Both the position numbers and the translations under genes were made by a program. Positions 36,752 through 50,690 of a stretch of DNA of 64,000 bases are shown in pieces. Each line of letters opens with the position of its first letter. Positions within the stretch are counted from its first letter, which is position 1. The notes beneath the pieces are model-generated. The model was not told the origin of the DNA. It made no database searches and saw nothing but the letters and a program-made list of their open reading frames with translations. The DNA comes from Bugula neritina (lineage: Eukaryota > Bryozoa > Gymnolaemata > Cheilostomatida > Bugulidae), in contig OZ037767.1 in the NCBI GenBank assembly GCA_964035545.1, positions 12,381,081 through 12,445,080 of the forward strand. The letters are read 5' to 3'.

Positions 36752-38019
36752 AAAACTAACGAATCACTTTGTGATGACTCCAGACCCTATTGACAGTGTG
36801 CCTCAGTAATGTCTGTTCAGTGCAAACTATGGACAGCAAAGTTGTCAGGCAATAATGATACAAACAATTCTGCAAACCCTTTTCATAAAGGTTTTGTGAT
36901 GAAAGAGTATCCAGACCCTGTAATGGCTATACAACTGGAAGGAAGGAATATACTCGTTTTTCAATAGCAACAAAGCATGTTCAGAACTTGTAGACAGAAA
37001 CACACTCATGACACATTAAACAATCTGTAACAAGTCTTGCTCATTATAACAGACAAATGTTATAACATACTCCTTTCGTTTAGGAGATATATCAACTACT
37101 ACTCCTACAAAAACAATAAAGAGGTAAAAGACAGCACTGCTCAATTTGATTTCATTTCATTCAATTCATTGTAACGCTATCAATGGGCTGCACTTTTGGT
37201 CACACCCAGCTAACTGCTCTTGGAAAACTACTCATTTCGCCAATTGTGACATTATGTGAACTCACTGTTAGTTTTTAACTTTGAATCAAAAAATGATAAA
37301 GTAATTGTAAATCTGTTTACAGTCGTCAAAGCGGCTGATCCTTAATTTCAACACTGGGTTTAGGTGATGGAAGAGTCCCAAGACAAGTTTGGTACTACGC
37401 TAGACAATAGGCTGCTGGCACCGGAAAATGTGAACATGTGTGCATTTAACAGATGAAGCTAAAACATGTATACATCTTATATTTAGTGAAAATTGAATAT
37501 GCATCACTTTTCTATGTGAGAACATTGCTTGATAGTGAAAATAACTAGAAATGTAGAAGTTCGGGAGTTGTCTCTCCTGTGTTTTTGGTTTTGTGTTCTT
37601 GACTTGTCAGGCTGCAAATATTTGAAAAATCACAACTGCAAATACATTTGTTGGTGTAGCAAAAATTATTAAACCCATCAACCTTTGCGATCTGAGGAAC
37701 GAAAGACGGATACTGCAACTTACACACCTTTCTATTATGAATTTAGAGATATACATTGTTTTGTCAACCCTTCTGGCAACCAATATTAAGTGCATTGCTC
37801 GTTTTCCACGCTTTATATCCACTTATTTTACATTTTCTCAATCAACTAAACACAGGTAAGCAGAGTTGCTAACTGGTTGCATGGTATTCAGGCAGTCGCA
37901 CTTCTTGTCACTCAATTGTTGACGATTGATGCTTGAAGAAGGCCTACGGTCCTTACAGTATACATACTGGAGGTACTGTGCTTTGAACTCAAAAACAAAA
38001 AAGAGAATATATGACTTGC
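36752..38019. repeat. Monomer M30, 1,268 bp, M13/M26-type hybrid
   Basis: The 5' half is mostly M13-type (AATCACTTTG, CTCAATTTG, GCTATC, CACCCAGC, AAAACTACTC). The 3' half is M26-type (GAGTCCC, GCTTGATAG, extra A, GTCAACC). CTGGAAGG is also shared with M26. Confidence 0.96.
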
Positions 38020-39286
38020 AAAACTAACGAATCACATTGTGATGACTCCAGACCCTATTGACAGTGTGCCTCAGTAATGTCTGTTCAGTGCAAACTATGG
38101 ACAGCAAAGTTGTCAGGCAATAATGATACAAACAATTCTGCAAACCCTTTTCATAAAGGTTTTGTGATGAAAGAGTATCCAGACCCTGTAATGGCTATAC
38201 AACTGGAGGGAAGGAATATACTCGTTTTTCAATAGCAACAAAGCATGTTCAGAACTTGTAGACAGAAACACACTCATGACACATTAAACAATCTGTAACA
38301 AGTCTTGCTCATTATAACAGACAAATGTTATAACATACTCCTTTCGTTTAGGAGATATATCAACTACTACTCCTACAAAAACAATAAAGAGGTAAAAGAC
38401 AGCACTGCTCAGTTTGATTTCATTTCATTCAATTCATTGTAACGCCATCAATGGGCTGCACTTTTGGTCACACCTGGCTAACTGCTCTTGGAAAATTACT
38501 CATTTCGCCAATTGTGACATTATGTGAACTCACTGTTAGTTTTTAACTTTGAATCAAAAAATGATAAAGTAATTGTAAATCTGTTTACAGTCGTCAAAGC
38601 GGCTGATCCTTAATTTCAACACTGGGTTTAGGTGATGGAAGAATCCCAAGACAAGTTTGGTACTACGCTAGACAATAGGCTGCTGGCACCGGAAAATGTG
38701 AACATGTGTGCATTTAACAGATGAAGCTAAAACATGTATACATCTTATATTTAGTGAAAATTGAGTATGCATCACTTTTCTATGTGAGAACATTGCTGGA
38801 TAGTGAAAATAACTAGAAATGTAGAAGTTCGGGAGTTGTCTCTCCTGTGTTTTTGGTTTTGTGTTCTTGACTTGTCAGGCTGCAAATATTTGAAAAATCA
38901 CAACTGCAAATACATTTGTTGGTGTAGCAAAATTATTAAACCCATCAACCTTTGCGATCTGAGGAACGAAAGACGGATACTGCAACTTACACACCTTTCT
39001 ATTATGAATTTAGAGATATACATTGTTTTGTCGACCCTTCTGGCAACCAATATTAAGTGCATTGCTCGTTTTCCACGCTTTATATCCACTTATTTTACAT
39101 TTTCTCAATCAACTAAACACAGGTAAGCAGAGTTGCTAACTGGTTGCATGGTATTCAGGCAGTCGCACTTCTTGTCACTCAATCGTTGAAGATTGATGCT
39201 TGATGAAGGCCTACGGTCCTTACAGTATACATGCTGGAGGTACTGTGCTTTGAACTCAAAAACAAAAAAGAGAATATATGACTTGC
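38020..39286. repeat. Monomer M31, M27/M28 hybrid
   Basis: The 5' part is M27-like (GAGGTAAAAG, GCCATC). The 3' part is M28-like (TACTACGCT, CTGCTGGCACC, TTGAGTATGC, CATGCTGG). It replaces two monomers of the four-monomer unit. Confidence 0.96.
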
Positions 39287-40553
39287 AAAACTAACGAATC
39301 ACATTGTGATGACTCCAGACCCTATTGACAGTGTGCCTCAGTAATGTCTGTTCAGTGCAAACTATGGACAGCAAAGTTGTCAGGCAATAATGATACAAAC
39401 AATTCTGCAAACCCTTTTCATAAAGGTTTTGTGATGAAAGAGTATCCAGACCCTGTAATGGCTATACAACTGGAGGGAAGGAATATACTCGTTTTTCAAT
39501 AGCAACAAAGCATGTTCAGAACTTGTAGACAGAAACACACTCATGACACATTAAACAATCTGTAACAAGTCTTGCTCATTATAACAGACAAATGTTATAA
39601 CATACTCCTTTCGTTTAGGAGATATATCAACTACTACTCCTACAAAAACAATAAAGAGGCAAAAGACAGCACTGCTCAGTTTGATTTCATTTCATTCAAT
39701 TCATTGTAACGCCATCAATGGGCTGCACTTTTGGTCACACCTGGCTAACTGCTCTTGGAAAATTACTCATTTCGCCAATTGTGACATTATGTGAACTCAC
39801 TGTTAGTTTTTAACTTTGAATCAAAAAATGATAAAGTAATTGTAAATCTGTTTACAGTCGTCAAAGCGGCTGATCCTTAATTTCAACACTGGGTTTAGGT
39901 GATGGAAGAGTCCCAAGACAAGTTTGGTACTACGCTAGACAATAGGCTGCTGGCACCGGAAAATGTGAACATGTGTGCATTTAACAGATGAAGCTAAAAC
40001 ATGTATACATCTTATATTTAGTGAAAATTGAATATGCATCACTTTTCTATGTGAGAACATTGCTGGATAGTGAAAATAACTAGAAATGTAGAAGTTCGGG
40101 AGTTGTCTCTCCTGTGTTTTTGGTTTTGTGTTCTTGACTTGTCAGGCTGCAAATATTTGAAAAATCAGAACTGCAAATACATTTGTTGGTGTAGCAAAAT
40201 TATTAAACCCATCAACCTTTGCGATCTGAGGAACGAAAGACGGATACTGCAACTTACACACCTTTCTATTATGAATTTAGAGATATACATTGTTTTGTCG
40301 ACCCTTCTGGCAACCAATATTAAGTGCATTGCTCGTTTTCCACGCTTTATATCCACTTATTTTACATTTTCTCAATCAACTAAACACAGGTAAGCAGAGT
40401 TGCTAACTGGTTGCATGGTATTCAGGCAGTCGCACTTCTTGTCACTCAATTGTTGACGATTGATGCTTGAAGAAGGCCTACGGTCCTTACAGTATACATA
40501 CTGGAGGTACTGTGCTTTGAACTCAAAAACAAAAAAGAGAATATATGACTTGC
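39287..40553. repeat. Monomer M32
   Basis: M29 counterpart (GAGGCAAAAG, AATCAGAAC) that carries GAGTCCC instead of GAATCCC. Confidence 0.97.
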
Positions 40554-41821
40554 AAAACTAACGAATCACTTTGTGATGACTCCAGACCCTATTGACAGTG
40601 TGCCTCAGTAATGTCTGTTCAGTGCAAACTATGGACAGCAAAGTTGTCAGGCAATAATGATACAAACAATTCTGCAAACCCTTTTCATAAAGGTTTTGTG
40701 ATGAAAGAGTATCCAGACCCTGTAATGGCTATACAACTGGAAGGAAGGAATATACTCGTTTTTCAATAGCAACAAAGCATGTTCAGAACTTGTAGACAGA
40801 AACACACTCATGACACATTAAACAATCTGTAACAAGTCTTGCTCATTATAACAGACAAATGTTATAACATACTCCTTTCGTTTAGGAGATATATCAACTA
40901 CTACTCCTACAAAAACAATAAAGAGGTAAAAGACAGCACTGCTCAATTTGATTTCATTTCATTCAATTCATTGTAACGCTATCAATGGGCTGCACTTTTG
41001 GTCACACCCAGCTAACTGCTCTTGGAAAACTACTCATTTCGCCAATTGTGACATTATGTGAACTCACTGTTAGTTTTTAACTTTGAATCAAAAAATGATA
41101 AAGTAATTGTAAATCTGTTTACAGTCGTCAAAGCGGCTGATCCTTAATTTCAACACTGGGTTTAGGTGATGGAAGAGTCCCAAGACAAGTTTGGTACTAC
41201 GCTAGACAATAGGCTGCTGGCACCGGAAAATGTGAACATGTGTGCATTTAACAGATGAAGCTAAAACATGTATACATCTTATATTTAGTGAAAATTGAAT
41301 ATGCATCACTTTTCTATGTGAGAACATTGCTTGATAGTGAAAATAACTAGAAATGTAGAAGTTCGGGAGTTGTCTCTCCTGTGTTTTTGGTTTTGTGTTC
41401 TTGACTTGTCAGGCTGCAAATATTTGAAAAATCACAACTGCAAATACATTTGTTGGTGTAGCAAAAATTATTAAACCCATCAACCTTTGCGATCTGAGGA
41501 ACGAAAGACGGATACTGCAACTTACACACCTTTCTATTATGAATTTAGAGATATACATTGTTTTGTCAACCCTTCTGGCAACCAATATTAAGTGCATTGC
41601 TCGTTTTCCACGCTTTATATCCACTTATTTTACATTTTCTCAATCAACTAAACACAGGTAAGCAGAGTTGCTAACTGGTTGCATGGTATTCAGGCAGTCG
41701 CACTTCTTGTCACTCAATTGTTGACGATTGATGCTTGAAGAAGGCCTACGGTCCTTACAGTATACATACTGGAGGTACTGTGCTTTGAACTCAAAAACAA
41801 AAAAGAGAATATATGACTTGC
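40554..41821. repeat. Monomer M33, 1,268 bp
   Basis: Repeats M30 at all markers I checked. It is the last monomer in the window with the extra A. Confidence 0.97.
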
Positions 41822-43088
41822 AAAACTAACGAATCACATTGTGATGACTCCAGACCCTATTGACAGTGTGCCTCAGTAATGTCTGTTCAGTGCAAACTAT
41901 GGACAGCAAAGTTGTCAGGCAATAATGATACAAACAATTCTGCAAACCCTTTTCATAAAGGTTTTGTGATGAAAGAGTATCCAGACCCTGTAATGGCTAT
42001 ACAACTGGAGGGAAGGAATATACTCGTTTTTCAATAGCAACAAAGCATGTTCAGAACTTGTAGACAGAAACACACTCATGACACATTAAACAATCTGTAA
42101 CAAGTCTTGCTCATTATAACAGACAAATGTTATAACATACTCCTTTCGTTTAGGAGATATATCAACTACTACTCCTACAAAAACAATAAAGAGGTAAAAG
42201 ACAGCACTGCTCAGTTTGATTTCATTTCATTCAATTCATTGTAACGCCATCAATGGGCTGCACTTTTGGTCACACCTGGCTAACTGCTCTTGGAAAATTA
42301 CTCATTTCGCCAATTGTGACATTATGTGAACTCACTGTTAGTTTTTAACTTTGAATCAAAAAATGATAAAGTAATTGTAAATCTGTTTACAGTCGTCAAA
42401 GCGGCTGATCCTTAATTTCAACACTGGGTTTAGGTGATGGAAGAATCCCAAGACAAGTTTGGTACTAAGCTAGACAATAGGCTGTTGGCAACGGAAAATG
42501 TGAACATGTGTGCATTTAACAGATGAAGCTAAAACATGTATACATCTTATATTTAGTGAAAATTGAATATGCATCACTTTTCTATGTGAGAACATTGCTG
42601 GATAGTGAAAATAACTAAAAATGTAGAAGTTCGGGAGTTGTCTCTCCTGTGTTTTTGGTTTTGTGTTCTTGACTTGTCAGGCTGCAAATATTTGAAAAAT
42701 CACAACTGCAAATACATTTGTTGGTGTAGCAAAATTATTAAACCCATCAACCTTTGCGATCTGAGGAACGAAAGACGGATACTGCAACTTACACACCTTT
42801 CTATTATGAATTTAGAGATATACATTGTTTTGTCGACCCTTCTGGCAACCAATATTAAGTGCATTGCTCGTTTTCCACGCTTTATATCCACTTATTTTAC
42901 ATTTTCTCAATCAACTAAACACAGGTAAGCAGAGTTGCTAACTGGTTGCATGGTGTTCAGGCAGTCGCACTTCTTGTCACTCAATCGTTGAAGACTGATG
43001 CTTGATGAAGGCCTACGGTCCTTACAGTATACATACTGGAGGTACTGTGCTTTGAACTCAAAAACAAAAAAGAGAATATATGACTTGC
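41822..43088. repeat. Monomer M34
   Basis: M27 counterpart (TACTAAGCT, GTTGGCAACG, ACTAAAAATG, GAAGACTGATG), with a private ATGGTGTTCAGG. Confidence 0.97.
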
Positions 43089-44355
43089 AAAACTAACGAA
43101 TCACATTGTGATGACTCCAGACCCTATTGACAGTGTGCCTCAGTAATGTCTGTTCAGTGCAAACTATGGACAGCAAAGTTGTCAGGCAATAATGATACAA
43201 ACAATTCTGCAAACCCTTTTCATAAAGGTTTTGTGATGAAAGAGTATCCAGACCCTGTAATGGCTATACAACTGGAGGGAAGGAATATACTCGTTTTTCA
43301 ATAGCAACAAAGCATGTTCAGAACTTGTAGACAGAAACACACTCATGACACATTAAACAATCTGTAACAAGTCTTGCTCATTATAACAGACAAATGTTAT
43401 AACATACTCCTTTCGTTTAGGAGATATATCAACTACTACTCCTACAAAAACAATAAAGAGGCAAATGACAGCACTGCTCAGTTTGATTTCATTTCATTCA
43501 ATTCATTGTAACGCCTTCAATGGGCTGCACTTTTGGTCACACCTGGCTAACTGCTCTTGGAAAATTACTCATTTCGCCAATTGTGACATTATGTGAACTC
43601 ACTGTTAGTTTTTAACTTTGAATCAAAAAATGATAAAGTAATTGTAAATCTGTTTACAGTCGTCAAAGCGGCTGATCCTTAATTTCAACACTGGGTTTAG
43701 GTGATGGAAGAATCCCAAGACAAGTTTGGTACTACGCTAGACAATAGGCTGCTGGCACCGGAAAATGTGAACATGTGTGCATTTAACAGATGAAGCTAAA
43801 ACATGTATACATCTTATATTTAGTGAAAATTGAGTATGCATCACTTTTCTATGTGAGAACATTGCTGGATAGTGAAAATAACTAGAAATGTAGAAGTTCG
43901 GGAGTTGTCTCTCCTGTGTTTTTGGTTTTGTGTTCTTGACTTGTCAGGCTGCAAATATTTGAAAAATCACAACTGCAAATACATTTGTTGGTGTAGCAAA
44001 ATTATTAAACCCATCAACCTTTGCGATCTGAGGAACGAAAGACGGATACTGCAACTTACACACCTTTCTATTATGAATTTAGAGATATACATTGTTTTGT
44101 CGACCCTTCTGGCAACCAATATTAAGTGCATTGCTCGTTTTCCACGCTTTATATCCACTTATTTTACATTTTCTCAATCAACTAAACACAGGTAAGCAGA
44201 GTTGCTAACTGGTTGCATGGTATTCAGGCAGTCGCACTTCTTGTCACTCAATCGTTGAAGATTGATGCTTGATGAAGGCCTACGGTCTTTACAGTATACA
44301 TGCTGGAGGTACTGTGCTTTGAACTCAAAAACAAAAAAGAGAATATATGACTTGC
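43089..44355. repeat. Monomer M35
   Basis: M28 counterpart (GCAAATGACAG, GCCTTC, TTGAGTATGC, CATGCTGG), with a private CGGTCTTTAC. Confidence 0.97.
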
Positions 44356-45622
44356 AAAACTAACGAATCACATTGTGATGACTCCAGACCCTATTGACAG
44401 TGTGCCTCAGTAATGTCTGTTCAGTGCAAACTATGGACAGCAAAGTTGTCAGGCAATAATGATACAAACAATTCTGCAAACCCTTTTCATAAAGGTTTTG
44501 TGATGAAAGAGTATCCAGACCCTGTAATGGCTATACAACTGGAGGGAAGGAATATACTCGTTTTTCAATAGCAACAAAGCATGTTCAGAACTTGTAGACA
44601 GAAACACACTCATGACACATTAAACAATCTGTAACAAGTCTTGCTCATTATAACAGACAAATGTTATAACATACTCCTTTCGTTTAGGAGATATATCAAC
44701 TACTACTCCTACAAAAACAATAAAGAGGCAAAAGACAGCACTGCTCAGTTTGATTTCATTTCATTCAATTCATTGTAACGCCATCAATGGGCTGCACTTT
44801 TGGTCACACCTGGCTAACTGCTCTTGGAAAATTACTCATTTCGCCAATTGTGACATTATGTGAACTCACTGTTAGTTTTTAACTTTGAATCAAAAAATGA
44901 TAAAGTAATTGTAAATCTGTTTACAGTCGTCAAAGCGGCTGATCCTTAATTTCAACACTGGGTTTAGGTGATGGAAGAATCCCAAGACAAGTTTGGTACT
45001 ACGCTAGACAATAGGCTGCTGGCACCGGAAAATGTGAACATGTGTGCATTTAACAGATGAAGCTAAAACATGTATACATCTTATATTTAGTGAAAATTGA
45101 ATATGCATCACTTTTCTATGTGAGAACATTGCTGGATAGTGAAAATAACTAGAAATGTAGAAGTTCGGGAGTTGTCTCTCCTGTGTTTTTGGTTTTGTGT
45201 TCTTGACTTGTCAGGCTGCAAATATTTGAAAAATCAGAACTGCAAATACATTTGTTGGTGTAGCAAAATTATTAAACCCATCAACCTTTGCGATCTGAGG
45301 AACGAAAGACGGATACTGCAACTTACACACCTTTCTATTATGAATTTAGAGATATACATTGTTTTGTCGACCCTTCTGGCAACCAATATTAAGTGCATTG
45401 CTCGTTTTCCACGCTTTATATCCACTTATTTTACATTTTCTCAATCAACTAAACACAGGTAAGCAGAGTTGCTAACTGGTTGCATGGTATTCAGGCAGTC
45501 GCACTTCTTGTCACTCAATCGTTGACGATTGATGCTTGAAGAAGGCCTACGGTCCTTACAGTATACATACTGGAGGTACTGTGCTTTGAACTCAAAAACA
45601 AAAAAGAGAATATATGACTTGC
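44356..45622. repeat. Monomer M36
   Basis: M29 counterpart (GAGGCAAAAG, AATCAGAAC) with a TCGTTGACGATTG tail, shared with M41. Confidence 0.97.
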
Positions 45623-46889
45623 AAAACTAACGAATCACTTTGTGATGACTCCAGACCCTATTGACAGTGTGCCTCAGTAATGTCTGTTCAGTGCAAACTA
45701 TGGACAGCAAAGTTGTCAGGCAATAAAGATACAAACAATTCTGCAAACCCTTTTCATAAAGGTTTTGTGATGAAAGAGTATCCAGACCCTGTAATGGCTA
45801 TACAACTGGAGGGAAGGAATATACTCGTTTTTCAATAGCAACAAAGCATGTTCAGAACTTGTAGACAGAAACACACTCATGACACATTAAACAATCTGTA
45901 ACAAGTCTTGCTCATTATAACAGACAAATGTTATAACATACTCCTTTCGTTTAGGAGATATATCAACTACTACTCCTACAAAAACAATAAAGAGGTAAAA
46001 GACAGCACTGCTCAGTTTGATTTCATTTCATTCAATTCAATGTAACACTATCAATGGGCTGCACTTTTGGTCACACCCAGCTAACTGCTCTTGGAAAATT
46101 ACTCATTTCGCCAATTGTGACATTATGTGAAATCACTGTTAGTTTTTAACTTTGAATCAAAAAATGATAAAGTAATTGTAAATCTGTTTACAGTCGTCAA
46201 AGCGGCTGATCCTTAATTTCAACACTGGGTTTAGGTGATGGAAGAGTCCCAAGACAAGTTTGGTACTACGCTAGACAATAGGCTGCTGGCACCGGAAAAT
46301 GTGAACATGTGTGCATTTAACAGATGAAGCTAAAACATGTATACATCTTATATTTAGTGAAAATTGAATATGCATCACTTTTCTATGTGAGAACATTGCT
46401 GGATAGTGAAAATAACTAGAAATGTAGAAGTTCGGGAGTTGTCTCTCCTGTGTTTTTGGTTTTGTGTTCTTGACTTGTCAGGCTGCAAATATTTGAAAAA
46501 TCACAACTGCAAATACATTTGTTGGTGTAGCAAAATTATTAAACCCATCAACCTTTGCGATCTGAGGAACGAAAGACGGATACTGCAACTTACACACCTT
46601 TCTATTATGAATTTAGAGATATACATTGTTTTGTCAACCCTTCTGGCAACCAATATTAAGTGCATTGCTCGTTTTCCACGCTTTATATCCACTTATTTTA
46701 CATTTTCTCAATCAACTAAACACAGGTAAGCAGAGTTGCTAACTGGTTGCATGGTATTCAGGCAGTCGCACTTCTTGTCACTCAATCGTTGAAGATTGAT
46801 GCTTGATGAAGGCCTACGGTCCTTACAGTATACATACTGGAGGTACTGTGCTTTGAACTCAAAAACAAAAAAGAGAATATATGACTTGC
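45623..46889. repeat. Monomer M37
   Basis: Carries AATCACTTTG, AATAAAGATAC, CAATGTAACAC, CACCCAGC, GAAATCACTG, GAGTCCC and GTCAACC without the extra A. M42 and M45 are its counterparts. Confidence 0.97.
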
Positions 46890-48156
46890 AAAACTAACGA
46901 ATCACATTGTGATGACTCCAGACCCTATTGACAGTGTGCCTCAGTAATGTCTGTTCAGTGCAAACTATGGACAGCAAAGTTGTCAGGCAATAATGATACA
47001 AACAATTCTGCAAACCCTTTTCATGAAGGTTTTGTGATGAAAGAGTATCCAGACCCTGTAATGGCTATACAACTGGAGGGAAGGAATATACTCGTTTTTC
47101 AATAGCAACAAAGCATGTTCAGAACTTGTAGACAGAAACACACTCATGACACATTAAACAATCTGTAACAAGTCTTGCTCATTATAACAGACAAATGTTA
47201 TGACATACTCCTTTCGTTTAGGAGATATATCAACTACTACTCCTACAAAAACAATAAAGAGGTAAAAGACAGCACTGCTCAGTTTGATTTCATTTCATTC
47301 AATTCATCGTAACGCCATCAATGGGCTGCACTTTTGGTCACACCTGGCTAACTGCTCTTGGAAAATTACTCATTTCGCCAATTGTGACATTATGTGAACT
47401 CACCGTTAGTTTTTAACTTTGAATCAAAAAATGATAAAGTAATTGTAAATCTGTTTACAGTCGTCAAAGCGGCTGATCCTTAATTTCAACACTGGGTTTA
47501 GGTGATGGAAGAATCCCAAGACAAGTTTGGTACTACGCTAGACAATAGGCTGCTGGCACCGGAAAATGTGAACATGTGTGCATTTAACAGATGAAGCTAA
47601 AACATGTATACATCTTATATTTAGTGAAAATTGAATATGCATCACTTTTCTATGTGAGAACATTGCTGGATAGTGAAAATAACTAGAAATGTAGAAGTTC
47701 GGGAGTTGTCTCTCCTGTGTTTTTGGTTTTGTGTTCTTGACTTGTCAGGCTGCAAATATTTGAAAAATCAGAACTGCAAATACATTTGTTGGTGTAGCAA
47801 AATTATTAAACCCATCAACCTTTGCGATCTGAGGAACGAAAGACGGATACTGCAACTTACACACCTTTCTATTATGAATTTAGAGATATACATTGTTTTG
47901 TCGACCCTTCTGGCAACCAATATTAAGTGCATTGCTCGTTTTCCACGCTTTATATCCACTTAGTTTACATTTTCTCAATCAACTAAACACAGGTAAGCAG
48001 AGTTGCTAACTGGTTGCATGGTATTCAGGCAGTCGCACTTCTTGTCACTCAATCGTTGAAGATTGATGCTTGATGAAGGCCTACGGTCCTTACAGTATAC
48101 ATACTGGAGGTACTGTGCTTTGAACTCAATAACAAAAAAGAGAATATATGACTTGC
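46890..48156. repeat. Monomer M38
   Basis: Carries CATGAAGG, GTTATGACAT, CATCGTAACG, CACCGTTAG, AATCAGAAC and CTTAGTTT, with an AATAACAAAA tail. M43 and M46 are its counterparts. Confidence 0.97.
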
Positions 48157-49423
48157 AAAACTAACGAATCACATTGTGATGACTCCAGACCCTATTGACA
48201 GTGTGCCTCAGTAATGTCTGTTCAGTGCAAACTATGGACAGCAAAGTTGTCAGGCAATAATGATACAAACAATTCTGCAAACCCTTTTCATAAAGGTTTT
48301 GTGATGAAAGAGTATCCAGACCCTGTAATGGCTATACAACTGGAGGGAAGGAATATACTCGTTTTTCAATAGCAACAAAGCATGTTCAGAACTTGTAGAC
48401 AGAAACACACTCATGACACATTAAACAATCTGTAACAAGTCTTGCTCATTATAACAGACAAATGTTATAACATACTCCTTTCGTTTAGGAGATATATCAA
48501 CTACTACTCCTACAAAAACAATAAAGAGGTAAAAGACAGCACTGCTCAGTTTGATTTCATTTCATTCAATTCATTGTAACGCCATCAATGGGCTGCACTT
48601 TTGGTCACACCTGGCTAACTGCTCTTGGAAAATTACTCATTTCGCCAATTGTGACATTATGTGAACTCACTGTTAGTTTTTAACTTTGAATCAAAAAATG
48701 ATAAAGTAATTGTAAATCTGTTTACAGTCGTCAAAGCGGCTGATCCTTAATTTCAACACTGGGTTTAGGTGATGGAAGAATCCCAAGACAAGTTTGGTAC
48801 TAAGCTAGACAATAGGCTGTTGGCAACGGAAAATGTGAACATGTGTGCATTTAACAGATGAAGCTAAAACATGTATACATCTTATATTTAGTGAAAATTG
48901 AATATGCATCACTTTTCTATGTGAGAACATTGCTGGATAGTGAAAATAACTAAAAATGTAGAAGTTCGGGAGTTGTCTCTCCTGTGTTTTTGGTTTTGTG
49001 TTCTTGACTTGTCAGGCTGCAAATATTTGAAAAATCACAACTGCAAATACATTTGTTGGTGTAGCAAAATTATTAAACCCATCAACCTTTGCGATCTGAG
49101 GAACGAAAGACGGATACTGCAACTTACACACCTTTCTATTATGAATTTAGAGATATACATTGTTTTGTCGACCCTTCTGGCAACCAATATTAAGTGCATT
49201 GCTCGTTTTCCACGCTTTATATCCACTTATTTTACATTTTCTTATTCAACTAAACACAGGTAAGCAGAGTTGCTAACTGGTTGCATGGTATTCAGGCAGT
49301 CGCACTTCTTGTCACTCAATCGTTGAAGACTGATGCTTGATGAAGGCCTACGGTCCTTACAGTATACATACTGGAGGTACTGTGCTTTGAACTCAAAAAC
49401 AAAAAAGAGAATATATGACTTGC
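48157..49423. repeat. Monomer M39
   Basis: Repeats M34, with a private TTCTTATTCAAC and the common TGGTATTC. Confidence 0.97.
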
Positions 49424-50690
49424 AAAACTAACGAATCACATTGTGATGACTCCAGACCCTATTGACAGTGTGCCTCAGTAATGTCTGTTCAGTGCAAACT
49501 ATGGACAGCAAAGTTGTCAGGCAATAATGATACAAACAATTCTGCAAACCCTTTTCATAAAGGTTTTGTGATGAAAGAGTATCCAGACCCTGTAATGGCT
49601 ATACAACTGGAGGGAAGGAATATACTCGTTTTTCAATAGCAACAAAGCATGTTCAGAACTTGTAGACAGAAACACACTCATGACACATTAAACAATCTGT
49701 AACAAGTCTTGCTCATTATAACAGACAAATGTTATAACATACTCCTTTCGTTTAGGAGATATATCAACTACTACTCCTACAAAAACAATAAAGAGGCAAA
49801 TGACAGCACTGCTCAGTTTGATTTCATTTCATTCAATTCATTGTAACGCCTTCAATGGGCTGCACTTTTGGTCACACCTGGCTAACTGCTCTTGGAAAAT
49901 TACTCATTTCGCCAATTGTGACATTATGTGAACTCACTGTTAGTTTTTAACTTTGAATCAAAAAATGATAAAGTAATTGTAAATCTGTTTACAGTCGTCA
50001 AAGCGGCTGATCCTTAATTTCAACACTGGGTTTAGGTGATGGAAGAATCCCAAGACAAGTTTGGTACTACGCTAGACAATAGGCTGCTGGCACCGGAAAA
50101 TGTGAACATGTGTGCATTTAACAGATGAAGCTAAAACATGTATACATCTTATATTTAGTGAAAATTGAGTATGCATCACTTTTCTATGTGAGAACATTGC
50201 TGGATAGTGAAAATAACTAGAAATGTAGAAGTTCGGGAGTTGTCTCTCCTGTGTTTTTGGTTTTGTGTTCTTGACTTGTCAGGCTGCAAATATTTGAAAA
50301 ATCACAACTGCAAATACATTTGTTGGTGTAGCAAAATTATTAAACCCATCAACCTTTGCGATCTGAGGAACGAAAGACGGATACTGCAACTTACACACCT
50401 TTCTATTATGAATTTAGAGATATACATTGTTTTGTCGACCCTTCTGGCAACCAATATTAAGTGCATTGCTCGTTTTCCACGCTTTATATCCACTTATTTT
50501 ACATTTTCTCAATCAACTAAACACAGGTAAGCAGAGTTGCTAACTGGTTGCATGGTATTCAGGCAGTCGCACTTCTTGTCACTCAATCGTTGAAGATTGA
50601 TGCTTGATGAAGGCCTACGGTCCTTACAGTATACATGCTGGAGGTACTGTGCTTTGAACTCAAAAACAAAAAAGAGAATATATGACTTGC
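49424..50690. repeat. Monomer M40
   Basis: Repeats M28/M35, with the common CGGTCCTTAC. Confidence 0.97.

Larger units (their letters stand above)
32951..38019. repeat. Higher-order repeat IV, four-monomer copy (M27-M30, 5,069 bp)
   Basis: Markers are TACTAAGCT, GTTGGCAACG and ACTAAAAATG in M27; GCAAATGACAG, GCCTTC, TTGAGTATGC and CATGCTGG in M28; AATCAGAAC in M29; and GCTTGATAG plus the extra A in M30. The next three monomers repeat this order with M27 and M28 fused into one hybrid unit. Confidence 0.85.
38020..41821. repeat. Higher-order repeat IV, three-monomer contracted copy (M31-M33, 3,802 bp)
   Basis: M31 is M27-like in its 5' part and M28-like in its 3' part. M32 matches M29 and M33 matches M30. 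This is the pattern expected if one monomer was lost from a four-monomer unit by crossing-over between neighbouring subtypes. Confidence 0.85.
41822..48156. repeat. Higher-order repeat V, first copy (five monomers M34-M38, 6,335 bp)
   Basis: The first three monomers (M34-M36) correspond to M27-M29 of block IV. Two further subtypes follow: M37 (AATCACTTTG, AATAAAGATAC, GAAATCACTG) and M38 (CATGAAGG, GTTATGACAT, CATCGTAACG, CACCGTTAG, CTTAGTTT). None carries the extra A, so the unit is exactly 5 x 1,267 bp. Confidence 0.92.
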
